The position numbers were made by a program, and so were the translations under genes. Below, piece after piece: positions 34,601-47,031 of a DNA stretch of 64,000 nucleotides (position 1 is its first letter; each line of letters starts with the position of its first letter). The notes below the pieces were generated by a model. The model did no database searches. It was not told the DNA's origin and saw only the letters and a list, made by a program, of their open reading frames with translations. The DNA lies in contig JAJNNX010000013.1 of the NCBI GenBank assembly GCA_023159155.1, positions 310,001 through 374,000 of the forward strand, read 5' to 3'. The DNA comes from Ustulina deusta. Its lineage: Eukaryota > Ascomycota > Sordariomycetes > Xylariales > Xylariaceae.

Positions 34601-37600
34601 CACAGCGGGTAATAGCCGTGACGGTAGATAATTCCATCTCAAGACTCATAGATATAGGCGAGGCTACCTTCGTATGATGTGATTCAGATAGGTATAATTG
34701 GGCTAACATGCCAAGGGTCCCAGATACGTAAGGGCCGAATCCTAGGCCAGCTGCGTCTGCAGCCAGACCTAGAGCCTCCAAGGCCCAAAAATGAACCGTG
34801 GGGTGTGGATCGTTACAAAGAGACATTAATATTCCCGTGATGGTCTTGAGGTGATACGCGGCTCCTATGCCTCCCACTTTCGCCTGGATGCAGCCTAATG
34901 CCATGGAGCAGCCAGCACGTACGCTCGGCTCCCTATTGCCCACAATCATGTCAACTAGGTACTTGACCTCATGATTTGTAAAACCGTTACCAGAAGCATT
35001 ACATAATCTGGCGATAGCACCATAACCAATACTTCGAATGTACTGGTCGGGATTTACGACGAATTCCCTGATCATCTCTTGGAAGAGTTTCTCGACCGCC
35101 GGATTGGTGATGTCTCCCGAAGGAGATTGTGTTTCCTTAACCGCCACCTTCAAGGTTGATAGTAAAGCACTAGCAATGTTGATAGTCATGGCTGCCTTTC
35201 TCCCGGGATCACGCTGTAAAGATCCAGCTGATGTGTACGTAGCTATTTGTTCGAGAACGCTCTCCTGAACTTTGGCGGGTGTTACAGGGAATACGAAAGC
35301 GAATAATCGAATTGCCATGTTAACAACTTCTGTGGCTGGAGGATCTGGGAGTTCCGAAGTAGCATCTAAGTCGCCAGCATATAGAGTAGCAGCATCATGT
35401 TCAGGAGATGAGCAGATTGGCGATAGAAGAAGGTTATCGATGGTGTGATCTGGATCCGTTTCGTCTACCAACAGTTCATCAGGGGACTCATCCTTTTCAC
35501 CCGGAAGTTTCTTCGATTTGAATCCGCGTATCAGCCCGTTGACGCCGAAACCAGAGTTGTCGCCGACTTCCCAGACCGTCTCGAAGGTGCCAGCCGCGTT
35601 AGCAATCGACGCACTCAAGGAGTTGCCACCGTAGTTTTCAGGATCCGCAAAAAGGGATATAGCGAGGGTGAGCAGGTTTGATTGTAGTAAAGCCTCAATG
35701 CCACCTGGTGGACTCTGGTTTACTAGTTTGACATAGCATTGAAGAACTCGTCTCTGAGCCATCATATCTAGGTCTTGTAACTGCAAAGCTGGTGTTAATC
35801 TTTGTGATATATCATCGGTAGTCTTCTTCGAGGGAAGCAACTTAAGAAATGCTGTGGTCCCCTGAAGCATCGTTGCTATACGCTTGGAGACGTCAACAGT
35901 CAACAGACGGCTGTTGAATTGCAGGAATGAGAGAATGCAACCCAAGGCACACTCTTTTACATGGGTGAGGAAAGAAACTTCGAGAATGCTCCGGTGAGTG
36001 AAGTTGTCTTTTGCAAGAGGCTTAGGGAGTGCGTTTTTCCAAAGAACCAGCAGCTGGGAAAGATGAATTTTAACGAAGTTTGGACCAAGTGACATTAATC
36101 CGCCCAACAAGATCCATGCAACTTGAACTTGTGTACTTGAAACACGTAATTCAGACTTCCCACTCGATTTAAGCAAGTTAGTGGCCATGGAGTAAACGCG
36201 ATTGTTGATATCCAGCGATCCATATAGAGGACGTGCCGGGCTAGCACTAAGAGCAGTTGCGAGCCCGTGGGCAAACCCAACGCATCTCCTCGGGGAGTTT
36301 CGTCCTCCTGTGAGCAGAGAAAGCTCTCTAGTCAAACTGTTCATGCAAACAGACAAACATGGGAGAAGTTGTTGAGGACATGCAAGGACCAATGTCTTCA
36401 TACAACGTGAAGCATAGACCTGCACGGTATAGCTAGGATGCTGCAGTATTTGTAAAAGGCCATCCCGGCAGCTTTCTGCGAAATCATTTGCAGCAGAACC
36501 TAACGAGCTTATAAGTGAAGCAACAGCGCCCAGAGATGCGACCAGTGTATATTTGCTTGGCTCGGGTCGCTCTTTGATGACCTCGGGATAGTTTTTGAAG
36601 ACTTCGTTGATGATTAACTTCGCAGCCGCCATCTGGCCAGACTCCCCGAGTATTCTGAGTCCGATTATATCCTGAAGTATCGTGTCTACGATACGGCGAG
36701 AGATGAGCAGCCTATACCGATTATTGATTATGTTTTGATTGCCCAGGATATCGACCGCCAAGTGTTCAAGAATTCTGACATAACTTGTCTCAACAAATTT
36801 CTCTCCGAGGCGTTTGATCACTCTGCCATAGCAGACCCCAATAGCTGCTCTAGCCCTGTTGGTTGTGGACATTCGAGTGTACTGGGCGGACAATATTTTT
36901 AGAATATCGTGCAATGAAAGCACGAGGTCTTGGCTTTTCTTCCCACCTCCAGGGGCTGGACTACCAGGTCGTGATGGGATATCATCGTCCTCGTCCAATC
37001 CAGCGCCGGGGGCTATGGAGGCTCTTTTAAAAGTATTCGCCCTCTTAGGCTTCTTCGATTTTGAAACTGCACTGGCGCTGGGGCCCTGTTCAGAGTGGCT
37101 TTTAACCATGGCTTCCGCCAGACAGTCAGCTGCAGCATGCCGAACTTGGGAAGAACTTGAGTCAATTGTCTTGAGGATGGTTGATTTCAAGCTGTCGAAG
37201 TCGCCCGAATTTTCAAAATACGGTGTATTTCTGACTAGTGATTTCAAACAGCGGCAGGCAGAGACGATGGTAAGCGATCCCTTATCGCCAGCCGCCGCAT
37301 TACGTGCTTGTTTCCAGATATCTCTGGCTACGTTTTCTTCCATGCTACTTTGGATCATACCAGCAATCTTGCCAAGTGTGGTGAAGGTAGCAGCACGCAA
37401 CCCAGCGTGACTCTGAGAAGACTTGACTAGTTTGATCAAGCTTCCGCAAACGAGAATATGCAGGTTTATGGCGCTATCGCCAGCCACAGCATATACATCG
37501 CCTAGACAAACCACAGCGGCATGTCTCGTGCGAACGTCGGCGTCGGTTTTGGACTTTCCACCTGAAACAATAGCAGACAGATCGTTCACCGTCTCGAAGA

Positions 37601-37955
37601 GAAGCTTTCTGTCGCCTGTCCCAAGCACATGCGACAGAATCTTGCCCAAGTTGTTCCTTATAACTCGGCCTGGGGACGGGGTTTGCAGGTTGATGATCTG
37701 GAAGACCTCTTTCTTGAGATAGAACTGCTGGGCGGTGCAGTCATCGGCGTCGAGGGCGAGGACATGCTTGCTGAGGGCGGCCACAAATTTCAAGAGATAT
37801 AGGTCCTGTTGCTCGGCCGGTAGGGCCTGCAGCGTGGCAAGTTGAAGCTCTGGGTTCGTAGAGGGGGCTCGTGGGGGAGCTGGAGCTGGAGTTGACGCTC
37901 GTGCAGGAGTCGGGTCCGCGCCCTGCGAGGCTCGAGGCGAGTTCGGTGACGACAT
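31697..37955 (-). CDS. LAA1: Laa1/HEATR5-like HEAT-repeat protein
   Basis: Large HEAT-repeat protein that in yeast (Laa1) and animals (HEATR5) binds the AP-1 clathrin adaptor and supports trans-Golgi/endosome sorting. Exon 1 is 37955-32226 and exon 2 is 32173-31697, joined through a phase-0 GTGAGT...CTAG intron of 52 nt; total 2068 residues, near the family norm of about 2000. After a Pro/Ala-rich disordered head of about 35 residues, the frame is helical repeats throughout. Family-like blocks include the N-terminal EVFQIINLQTPSPGRVIRNN and KILSHVLGTGDRK, and RKAAMTINIASALLSTLKVA further on. It is the longest frame in the window and intact. Its start faces the TACO1 gene across 483 bases, so both probably share a divergent promoter. 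A generic HEAT protein is the only alternative. Confidence 0.88.
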
Positions 37956-38438
37956 TGGCGTTACAAACGCATTTAGAAATAGTTGAACATCAGCGGGGTC
38001 GCAAATGCATTCTTGACAAGAAATTGGCGTGTGCGATCAACCACGTTATGTCAAAGGGTCAACAGTCGTGGGGAGAGGTTGTGTGGTGTGCAACATTGAA
38101 GGAATTCCAAACTATAGCCAGAATCGGCAGGAGGTGCCTATTATGCATCATTGAACTTACATGGAGTGCAGTGTAGGTGTAGGTAGACTGTGGAACTGTA
38201 CCCCTGAAACTGCACACAGTTACTGGTGAGCCGCTGGCCAATCACCACTTCAGTTGGCCCCCTCGTTATTCAGTTGTTCAGGCATTACAGCATCGAGTTC
38301 TCTTATCCGATTGCGAGCTTTACCCAAACCAGTTTAAACATGACCTCAGAGCTTCCAAGTGCAGGGGATAGTCAATTTAAATTTTGGCTGCGGATGCGGA
38401 TTACTGTCAATGTAAACCAAAAATCCACAACTGTCAAA
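37956..38438. promoter_or_regulatory. Shared divergent promoter region (LAA1 / TACO1)
   Basis: 483 bases separate the two divergent start codons. No TATA box or factor site can be assigned with confidence. An upstream in-frame ATG for the TACO1 gene lies at 38340. Confidence 0.5.
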
Positions 38439-39593
38439 ATGTCTCCTCTTTCCTTTATATCGCCGTTATCGACCCGTATAGCCCTCTCGAGTCCAGTAAG
38501 GTCTACAATATGCGCCCAATGCCGACGCTCCTTCGCCGCGAATGCGATCCTCTCCAGCGGCCACAACAAGTGGTCCAAGATCAAACATGACAAGGCCGCT
38601 GCCGACAAGAAGAAGAACGCGCAACGAAGTAACTTCGCCAAGCAGATGGCCATGTACTCAAAAAGTTGCGGTGCCCTTTTCATGTTGGGATAGCGCTCTC
38701 TTGTCGAAACATCCTTCGCACTAACTAGACGCTGTCTTCCAGTGTACGGCCCAGATCCGAATCTGAACTCGCAGCTCGCATCGGTCATAGCATTGGCTAA
38801 AAAAGGTACTTACTTGCACACCATGCTCCCAAGTATACCCGAAATGGACGAATATCCATCCCTTCATATCAGCCCCCCACCCACGAAACAAATCATAGAA
38901 GCGCGTACAGAGAAACGGGTCTAACGGAAATGGGCATTTGAAATAGCGGGCATGCCCAAAGCCAGCATCGACGTGGCCATTGCGCGCGGCCAAGGCAAGT
39001 CGGAGACGGGCGCCGGTCTCGAGACGGCAACCCTCGAGGCGATGATGGCGCCGTCGATCGCCATGGTGATCGACATCGAGTCGGACAACAAGCAGCGATC
39101 GCTCAAGGACCTCCGGCCCCTCGTCAAGAGGTGGGGCGGTACTGTAACGCCGACGGCGTTCCTGTTCACGAGACGGGGGCGTGCCGTTCTCAGCCACAAC
39201 AACAACAACGACCCCGACGACGTCAGCGATGCTACGGAGGGGGAGGTGGCGGATTTCGACGAGGTCATGATGCAGGCTCTGGACGCTGGGGCTGAGGACG
39301 TAGAAGCAGATGAGGAGGGAAATATTGTGTTGTGGACCCAGCCGAATATGACGCATCAAGTGGCACAAGACGTAGCGAAGACGCGAAGTTTGAACATCTT
39401 GAGTTCGGACATCATCTGGTCATGCACGTCCGACAGGGTCAATGTTGACGATGCTGAGACGGCAGAGACGCTGGCGAAGCTCCTGTCTGCGGTCCGGGAA
39501 TATCCAGATGTACAGGCCGTGTATACCAACGCGGAGAGAGGCGATGTCTCGGAGGAAGCCTGGAGTGCTGTTGAGGAGGCACTTGATTCATGA
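38439..39593 (+). CDS. Mitochondrial YebC/TACO1-family translation activator
   Basis: Member of the YebC/TACO1 family; the mitochondrial members promote translation of mitochondrially encoded subunits, notably COX1 in mammals. Exons 38439-38664, 38743-38805 and 38947-39593 give 311 residues. The N-terminus (MSPLSFISPLSTRIALSS, then VRSTICAQCRRSF) is a good mitochondrial presequence. The signature SSGHNKWSKIKHDKAAADKK follows, then YGPDPNLNSQLA, AGMPKASIDVAIARGQGKS and the C-terminal two-domain fold. I chose the ATG at 38439 because the presequence starts there and its context is good; an in-frame ATG at 38340 would add 33 residues. The first intron's donor (GTTGCG) is weak, but it is the only choice that preserves family spacing. 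It converges on PET100. Confidence 0.9.
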
Positions 39594-39943
39594 GGAGAGG
39601 GATAGAGCGTGAACAGTGTGGTGATTGTAAAGTATTGTACATCATATAGACTCGTACAATGTCCTTATAGATACAATTTTGGCCGGCACTATAGATAAGA
39701 GGTCTTCCTTTTTGTAGGTTGACCTCAGCCAGTGTTCATCATCCCCCGAACGCCCAAACCAGATTCGCAAATAGTCGTATAGTTCGGTCGGTCGTCGCGA
39801 CAAGCACTTGCCGATGCCATGGTACTCGGGATCCTCGTTTCGTTTCAGGGGGATGCGTGTCCCTCGTGGAATAAGAGTAACCTGATCTTCCTCACGCCCT
39901 CCCAATGCGCAAGTCTCCCAAGGCACGATAACTTTCTTCCATC
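39594..39943. other. Convergent spacer TACO1 / PET100
   Basis: Short spacer between two convergent stops, with overlapping 3' ends likely. No gene seen. Confidence 0.6.
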
Positions 39944-40354
39944 TCAAGACGACCTCCCCTCCCCATCATTCCCGCCAGCACGACCAGCGTCATCTTTCGC
40001 CCGCGACGCCGCCTCGGCCTCGAGTCTTCGGTCCCGCAGGTACAGCCGGCGAGCGCGCAGGCGCTGCAGCTCGGCGTGGATCTCGTCTCTCTCGTGGGGC
40101 ACGCGGTTGGCCTGCTCGGGCTTGGGCCAGAAGTCGGGCACGGCAAAGCGCTCGTCCAGGTTCGTTCCGAAGTAGAACATGATGCCGATCGGGAACATGA
40201 CATACATGCCGAACTGTTTTCCCAACAAGTCAGTAGGCTGTCGCGAGAACGTAACGTTGGGGGGGCAAAGGCGGGGAAGGACAATGTGCTCGGAAAAGGG
40301 TGGGTTCAGCTCAATTGAACTTACTTTAAACACTTCAAGGTTCAGCCCACCCAT
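39944..40354 (-). CDS. PET100: Cytochrome c oxidase assembly protein Pet100
   Basis: Inner-membrane chaperone needed for assembly of cytochrome c oxidase. Exon 1 (40354-40325) codes for only ten residues, MGGLNLEVFK. After a 111-nt intron, exon 2 (40213-39944) continues FGMYVMFPIGIMFYFGTN, the single membrane helix, then FAVPDFWPKPEQANRVP and a basic/acidic helix (ELQRLRARRLYLRDRRLEAE). Total 99 residues, as expected. The short C-terminal tail is Gly/Asp-rich. Convergent with the TACO1-family gene, which also serves complex IV. Confidence 0.92.
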   Translation of the reverse strand: MGGLNLEVFKVSSIELNPPFSEHIVLPRLCPPNVTFSRQPTDLLGKQFGMYVMFPIGIMFYFGTNLDERFAVPDFWPKPEQANRVPHERDEIHAELQRLRARRLYLRDRRLEAEAASRAKDDAGRAGGNDGEGRSS

Positions 40355-40757
40355 CGTGGCCTCGTTCTCTTCCCTTGGTCGGTAAGAATAGGAAAGGTTT
40401 TCTGGGTAGAAGTCAAGCTCGTACCGCAAAGCAGATGCGAATCAGGGACGTAAGGCTGGCAGTACGTTGCGCGCCAACTCAAATTGTTGTTGGTCGAGAG
40501 AGCTTCGATCGAAAGACGTCAAGCTGGTCAATACATTTTCCCTCTGACAAGGATACGAGTATGGTCCAATTAGTTTGCTTGACATGACATGGATAGGGAA
40601 AGTCTCCCTAAAAAGATGGATCCCTACCATTGTGGAACCTGTCAGTCTTCAACGAGCTAACCCGATAGGTAATCAGGCTATCGCAAATCCTTGAACAACT
40701 TCATGTACAGTATGCGTATTTGGCTCAATTTTTTGGTCTTTTATTATCATTACTTTT
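40355..40757. other. Intergenic, PET100 upstream
   Basis: Contains the PET100 promoter and the 3' flank of SMP3. No gene seen. Confidence 0.6.
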
Positions 40758-42557
40758 TTATCGCGGCCGACGGCAGCTTTTAGTCACTCTCCAAACCGCC
40801 AGTCCCCGTCTTCCTATAGCTCTCTTTAGGGTATGCCAAACTCCATCCTCAGCCCAGTCCAGGTCATCCAGATTGAGGTGTTTCGTATACCTCCAAACCT
40901 CCCTAAACCGCAAGCCATCCAATCCCTTGTTCTCTAGGTAAGGGTCTAGCCATGTTGTTGAGAGTGGTGCGATTAAATAAGTGCCGTCCTTCTCTTTGAG
41001 GTATTCGCGGTTGCGTCGATCAGCCGGTGTATCACATGTCGCTATGAGCTCGAGCTCTTCTAGCAACATGTTGCCTGCCATACCTGCCACATCCTGTGTA
41101 TGGAGAACCTCATTCTTGCCGTTTAGTAGCCATATTGGAGGCATATACGTTTTCCACCAGACTGCCTGTGTCGCGTCTGGCTGCTTACTCAAGAAAACTT
41201 GGGCAGGCACTATTCCACCTTGATGATATACTCCCATCAATAGTCCTAATATCATATTAAAGGCAGTCCAAGCACCTATCCACACTTTCAAATATGTGCT
41301 ATTTTTCGGTAGCTGTATTGATGACAGCAACAGTGGAATAGTCGGGAGCAAAAACCGAGCCTCCTGGTGCTGGAATATCGATAGCACTAAAACTCCCGAT
41401 ATGGCGGAATAGACCCGCGAAGACAGATGTGGCTGCGTAAAAAGAAGACCAACAGCTGGCCCAATAAGCAGAGGCAGATTGACTAGTAGATGCTGGTACC
41501 AAGGGTGAACTCCATGCTGCGCTAGATTAGAAGGCGAGATATTGTATTGTAAATTGTTCCACGGTGTAATCACAGGGTTCCGATAGAGATCCGACCAAGA
41601 TATAGAATGCGGGGTGTAGAATGAGGTATCGAGAGAGATGGCAATCAAAGTTGTAAACAAGGCTGAAGTTGTCATAACAACAAGTGACAAAGGTCTGAAA
41701 TTAAGTCCCACGGTTAGAAACGCATATCATCAGGTCCAGGGCCCACGAGTTCTTACTTATTAATAAAATGGGGTATCAAGCGAAGTCCAGGGATTAGTAA
41801 GAAGGCAGGAAACGTGATTCTGTTGAAAATACCGAAGACGACAACCATGCCAAGTATAGTCGACGCCAGCGGGGAAGATGATTGCTGTGAGTATGTATTA
41901 GCGCCGGCTGAAAACGGATGATCAGGGTAGGAGGGAGAGTACTCACAGCAGTCTCCAGGATGCGCTCTATCAATACCAAGCTCCATAAAACAACGAGCGT
42001 CTCGATTGAGTTGGAAAATGTGTGTGTTTGAAAGGTCCAAGTAACATAAGACGAAGCGACCAGCAAGACGGCGACCTGACGGTGTCGCCGCGGCACGAGC
42101 TCATGGATTGCCCAATCTTCAAGCACGAAGCTGAGGATAAACATCAACACGCGAAGGGTCCAGAAGACGGCGATCGGGGGAATCTCGCCATCGTTGCCAT
42201 TACCGATCCACAGCCATCGTAGGAGAAGCATGGGCAGCCCATAGACCGGCCATAGCGGGAAGACGCTTCGGATAGGGTGGTCGCTCGTGAATTCCCAGGT
42301 CAACCGGACGGGGTACTTGAAGATTTGGCCTGATGAGGTTGCGCGCAAGGCTTTGTTAGTCAAGTTCATAGGTACGCATTACGAAGCGCACTCTTGGATC
42401 CAACTGCGACGTAGGCCAAGGCAGTACTCGGCTTGGGTTGGGACATACCAGCGATAACCTCCGGGCCTTGAAAGTTCTCATCGGGATGCAGGTAGCTCGG
42501 CGACAAGGCAAACCATAACCGGACGAGCACCAGGAGCAAGTGTGTGCGCCGCCACAT
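40758..42557 (-). CDS. SMP3: GPI mannosyltransferase 4 (Smp3, GT22 family)
   Basis: ER membrane enzyme that adds the fourth, side-branching mannose to the GPI precursor, essential in fungi that require it before ethanolamine-phosphate transfer. Exons 42557-42449, 42329-41947, 41884-41757 and 41694-40758 give 518 residues. The family's HPDE motif is at residues 24-27 ([19 protein letters not shown]), in the first lumenal loop. The block [19 protein letters not shown] follows, then multiple membrane helices, [12 protein letters not shown] and [15 protein letters not shown]. All four junctions keep frame and are GT-AG. It lies on the same strand as the next GPI enzyme gene (LAS21), 1.5 kb away. 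Confidence 0.93.
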
Positions 42558-44042
42558 AGTTCATACGTCCATATGTGTGCAGGTGGTTTGCGATGCGCGC
42601 GCAACGAAGCACATAGGCGTACAGCCGTGCGCGTGGTAGCAGAGGGTGGCGGCAGGGATGTCAGGGGGTGATGGCTCTCGACGGCACGAACTGTGGGAAC
42701 TCTTGGCAATCGGCAGGACTATCGTCAGGTTCGGGGTATGGCTGGCATGGTGCAACGGACACACGTAGAGTTTGCGATGCAATAAAACAAAGGAACAAAG
42801 AACAGAGGAAATGAAGTAAAAATAAAATTTGGTTGTGTAGTTGACAGATTCACAAAAACAATTACCTATAATAAAAGATGGTGGGGGGGATTGGGGGATT
42901 GGAGGTATACTAGATACCCCTTGTCAAAATCAGCCTGACAGGTATGGTGACACTGCAAGAATGCAGGTGAAGGCCTGCCGAGTCGAATTTTGACTATGTA
43001 TCTATATCACACCACAAACCAGCCGTGATTGGTAGGGCAACGAATCAGCTAGGGCGTAGTGGCCATGTGCTGGGGTCCTGTGCTCTCACAAATTGTGGCC
43101 CAGATACTTCCCGGGTTTCTGCCGGGTCATTTCACCTTGAATTTGGAACGATCTAACCCATACCATACTAGTTACGCTACCTACTTAGACTAGTCTAACA
43201 TGCAAGTCATTTAGGTAAGCTCCTTGCTAGCCAAACCCGTCATCGCTGCACGGCAGATTATATATAGGTACCTAGTATAGCGTACCGGTAGTGTATAGGC
43301 TTAGGTGCAGTATAGATCAACGTTCCCTAGTATTGATGTACTATCTAGATAATAAAATCTATCTGCCTTTATAGCCATTTTCGGGAGGTAATAGGTACTC
43401 CTTCTTAGATCATAAAAAGATTGCGTGTGTACAATTTTAAGAGTCCGATTCCCTCAAAAGGCGTACATGTACCTAAGTCGCATTAAATTACCATACAGTA
43501 TGATTAAGTATGGACCAAGTATAGATTATAACCAGGTGGTGAAATTGTGTGTGGATCCATCGGGAAACGGGCCACAAGGGAGTCCGGGTTTGAAAACGTG
43601 TGTTTATTATATGTACACGAGGATAAAAGATATAAGAAACTTGAACCCTTGTTACTTCCAGACGCAATCATCTCATGATTTGTTGCATTCCCGGGACTCG
43701 GATGTGGAATGTTTGAAATATACGCTAGATATGAATATTCCAACGTCAAAACATGACACCATTCCAACAAGACATCAGCTGACCAACAAGTGCCATTTAA
43801 TTAGTCCTGTCACGATGGCAATGCGCAGTAGTGTATAGATAGCTTTTGTAGGTACTATCTTCGCGAATCACTCAGAAAGTAACCCAAGTCAAACATGACT
43901 TAGGGCGGGTCCCCTTACGCAGACTTCCCGTGAAATACTCATAATAAAGTACGAATACGGTAGTACGCAAGAAAATTGAACGGGCCTAGATAATTAGTTG
44001 TGCTTGCGCATCATTAGTCTATTCAATTCTATTTAATAGGTA
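42558..44042. other. Intergenic, 1.5 kb
   Basis: SMP3 promoter side followed by AT-rich DNA with TAGGTA words near 43200-43300, up to the LAS21 3' end. A plus frame at 43425-43838 lacks domain, intron signals or coding bias. Confidence 0.6.
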
Positions 44043-47031
44043 TCATGTTCGCCCCAGCCAATGCAGCAAGCCCCCAACCCCGATGTTAACCACAAGATGC
44101 TGCCCTAAACTCCAGGCCATGCTATAAAGATATTTTGGCGAGAAAACAGTCCAGATGAACAAATGAGTCCTTAGCGCCGTGCAAGCCGCCATCACAGACC
44201 CCAAGCTGGCCGCCGTATATAACGTCAAGAGAGATGCGTGTTGTGTGAAGGTATTCCCCCTTGTCTCACCATTCTTGTGCTGATCCTCGTCCACAGTATT
44301 TCCGCAAGCTCTCCGCCTGCTTGATAATAGCAACAAGTTCGACGCCGACGTCCACCACACGGGACCAGCCCAGTTGCTAACAAACGTCAGCACTCCCACT
44401 GTAATGACGTTGAAATCGCTAACACCATTGTACGCGCTAGACAAATCAATGCCAGTGAAAGCATTGGAGCCTCCCATCGCGAAGAATGAGGTGAACTGTA
44501 AAAGCAATGACGAAGTAGTCACTTCGAGAGGGTCAAGACTAAGCTTGTTCAAGAAGAGATAGATTCCATGAAACAACAAAAAAAGAGGTACATTGGTTGC
44601 TCGAGATTGAGTCAGCGCGAAAAGCGTGTACAAATGGTGCAACCCGTGCATGGCTATCACAATATCAGTCTAAGATGGGACTTTGAGCGGCTTTATGAAC
44701 GCTTACCCTGATTTTTGGACGATTTGGTTGGTTGAAAGAATAATAGGTATAGCAGATAGAGTGTCATCAGTCCAATGCCCATGAACACGGCACGAGCTTG
44801 GGTCACAAGAGATGGCCCATCAAAGAGGTCAGCAAAGAACCTCGCAAACCCGACAACTACCTCGGGAGCATCTTGCTTCGTAAATGTAAGTTTAAAAGAG
44901 ACGGCCGATGTTACCACCCCGGCAACGACTGATCCCGAAATTACCGTCGGAACCCCATCCAAATTACTCAGAAGTTCCCGGCTAACTAATAAATATGTGG
45001 ACCACACCAGAGTCCATAGGAGCGTCGGGTTAGGTAAGAGAAATGCGGTGACAATATCGGGTTCACCAGCAAACTTCTGACCAGTTTGGTTCCAGCTGCG
45101 CGTAAGCTTCATCATCCCAAGCCCAAGGGACGTCATAACGTAGAATTTGCGGGCTGGTTTCGGTGCTCTGTTGCATGTTAGGAGATAACGCTTGACGGAA
45201 ATAAGTTTGAGGAGTATTACCTTTTAACAACAAGATAGAATAGCCATGCAGTCGTGGACCAATACCAGAAATGCTGCTCTTCTTCAACATAGCTGCTAGC
45301 AAACATCATTATACCATAAAGTATGGTGATCAAGGCAAAGGGCCCAAAATTGCGGATAGGCAAGTTGGTCGACACGGCCGTCGCCACTCCAGCGGCAGAT
45401 ACAGCAGCCACCGTAACAGTTCCGCCCCAGATCAGCTTATTCATGTCGTAATTGCTCGCCATACCGCTCATTAGCCTTTGTGCCTTAGAAAGCCACTGTT
45501 CCGTGAAATAGTGTAAGTAAAAGGCCCCAAAATGCAGCTATCGGAAGAAGGAAAAGAGAACTAACTCTTGAGATATATAAAGCCCATTGTTGATGCTGAA
45601 CGCTATCTGTTGCGGCCGTTTCGGCAATCTCGCCGATTCTACGCCACTCGCAAACTAGTTCAGCAGCCGAGGAACTTGGATGAAGGCAGTCCCGTTCGCT
45701 CCCCACACTCTCAAGAGACGAAGCGCCTAACGTAGCAGTGACAATGGTGAGAACCTGTCTGGCATTACGTATAAGAATCTGCAGTTTGTCACGAGCTGGT
45801 AAAGCCTGTCAGTCAAACACAACCTCAATCATTTCTCACCAACTTACATTCCGGCCAAAGGGGCAAGAAGTCTGCAATAAAAGCCCCTAGACTATTCTTA
45901 GGAACAGGGAACCCGAGGAGAGCAGCAAGAGTAGGTGCCAAATCGGACTGTTCAACAGTGTGGTAGTATTGGAAATCTTCGTTAAATTTGGCTGGGGCCT
46001 TGGTATCTCCAGAGATAGCCTTCAGCTTTGGAGACACAAAAACTAAAGCGGCCGACGTCTCTCCGGGTGACGAAGCTCCGTGGTTACCGGCATCATTCAT
46101 GCCGTGATCTCCACATAAGACGAGCAAGGCGGACTGGAGGTGCTCGTGGGCTTCCATGGCTTCGTATATCTGACGAACTACGGTATCCATCTCACGCTGC
46201 TTCGGGATCATATTGGGGCCACGTGGACCCGTCTTGTGGCCGATGTGGTCAAGTCCCAGGTAGTGGAGTACCATGGTGTTCCAATCATCATTCCTCAATT
46301 CGTCAGCAATGTGTCTCGTCACATTGTTGTCGACCTCGGTGAAATCAGAAACAAAGAAGCTCGTAGTTCCATCCGTCCTGTCGAAGATGCCTGGAAAGAG
46401 TTTAAGCCAGGTGTCATCACCATACATGAGCAGTTTTCCGGTATTCTTGGCCCTCATCTGGGCAAGCCATGTATCCTGTAAGGCCAGGGTCGAGGAGGTG
46501 TCAGCCTCGTCAAAGCTGAGAATGGCATCGAGAAACGAGGGCGTTGTGCCAGTTGTCATGGCCTTGATTCGTGGCATGGTGATAGTGGGGGATGTCGCGT
46601 GGGCAGTGAAGGGAATGGCGACGCCATCGTTGATCAAGCTGGATAGATGTCAGAAATGAAGTAGGCGAGGATACTCGTATTGATGGGACTGACTGACCTT
46701 TGGGTATATTCGAAGCCGGAACCTTGAAGATAGACAAAGTCACTGAAGATAACATCACAAGTCAGCATGACTGCAACCACAAACGGGAAGTTGGCATGGG
46801 CGCGGCGTGGGCTATCTACCTGCGCAAGGCATCAACGACCATGAAAACGAGCTTATCGAATGGCGCAGTGGGAGGCGATCCATAATCCAGCTCTTCATAA
46901 TGCGCGAGGCCAGGCAAGAAGGGCTTATACGGGAAGAAACCGGTGGCGAAGACCAAGATGGCGACAGGTAAGAGCAAATTGGCTGCGACAAGGAGGGTCG
47001 TCGGGAGAAGGAAGACATGGTGACGGTACAT
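44043..47031 (-). CDS. LAS21: GPI ethanolamine phosphotransferase 2 (Las21/Gpi7)
   Basis: ER enzyme that transfers phosphoethanolamine to the second mannose of GPI. Seven exons: 47031-46820, 46742-46698, 46638-45848, 45795-45566, 45495-45221, 45167-44707 and 44653-44043; 874 residues, all phases consistent. Residues 8-33 form the N-terminal membrane anchor. The lumenal alkaline-phosphatase-like domain has the metal ligand Asp67 in FMVVDALRSDF, the nucleophile Thr near residue 106 in PTITMPR, and LGLDHIGH and LVLCGDHGM. The C-terminal half is polytopic, ending in TQSRATNVPLFLLF. LGLGMMKLTRSWNQTGQKFA is another family block. Start chosen at the first in-frame ATG, 47031. Confidence 0.93.

Noticed and set aside
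36859..37410. 183-codon plus-strand frame antisense to the HEAT-repeat gene
   Set aside because: Antisense shadow of a well-supported 1910-codon exon.
43425..43838. 137-codon plus-strand frame between SMP3 and LAS21
   Set aside because: AT-rich random-like composition without a good start or domain.
46028..46659. Several plus-strand frames antisense to LAS21
   Set aside because: Shadows of exon 3, which carries the catalytic motifs on the minus strand.
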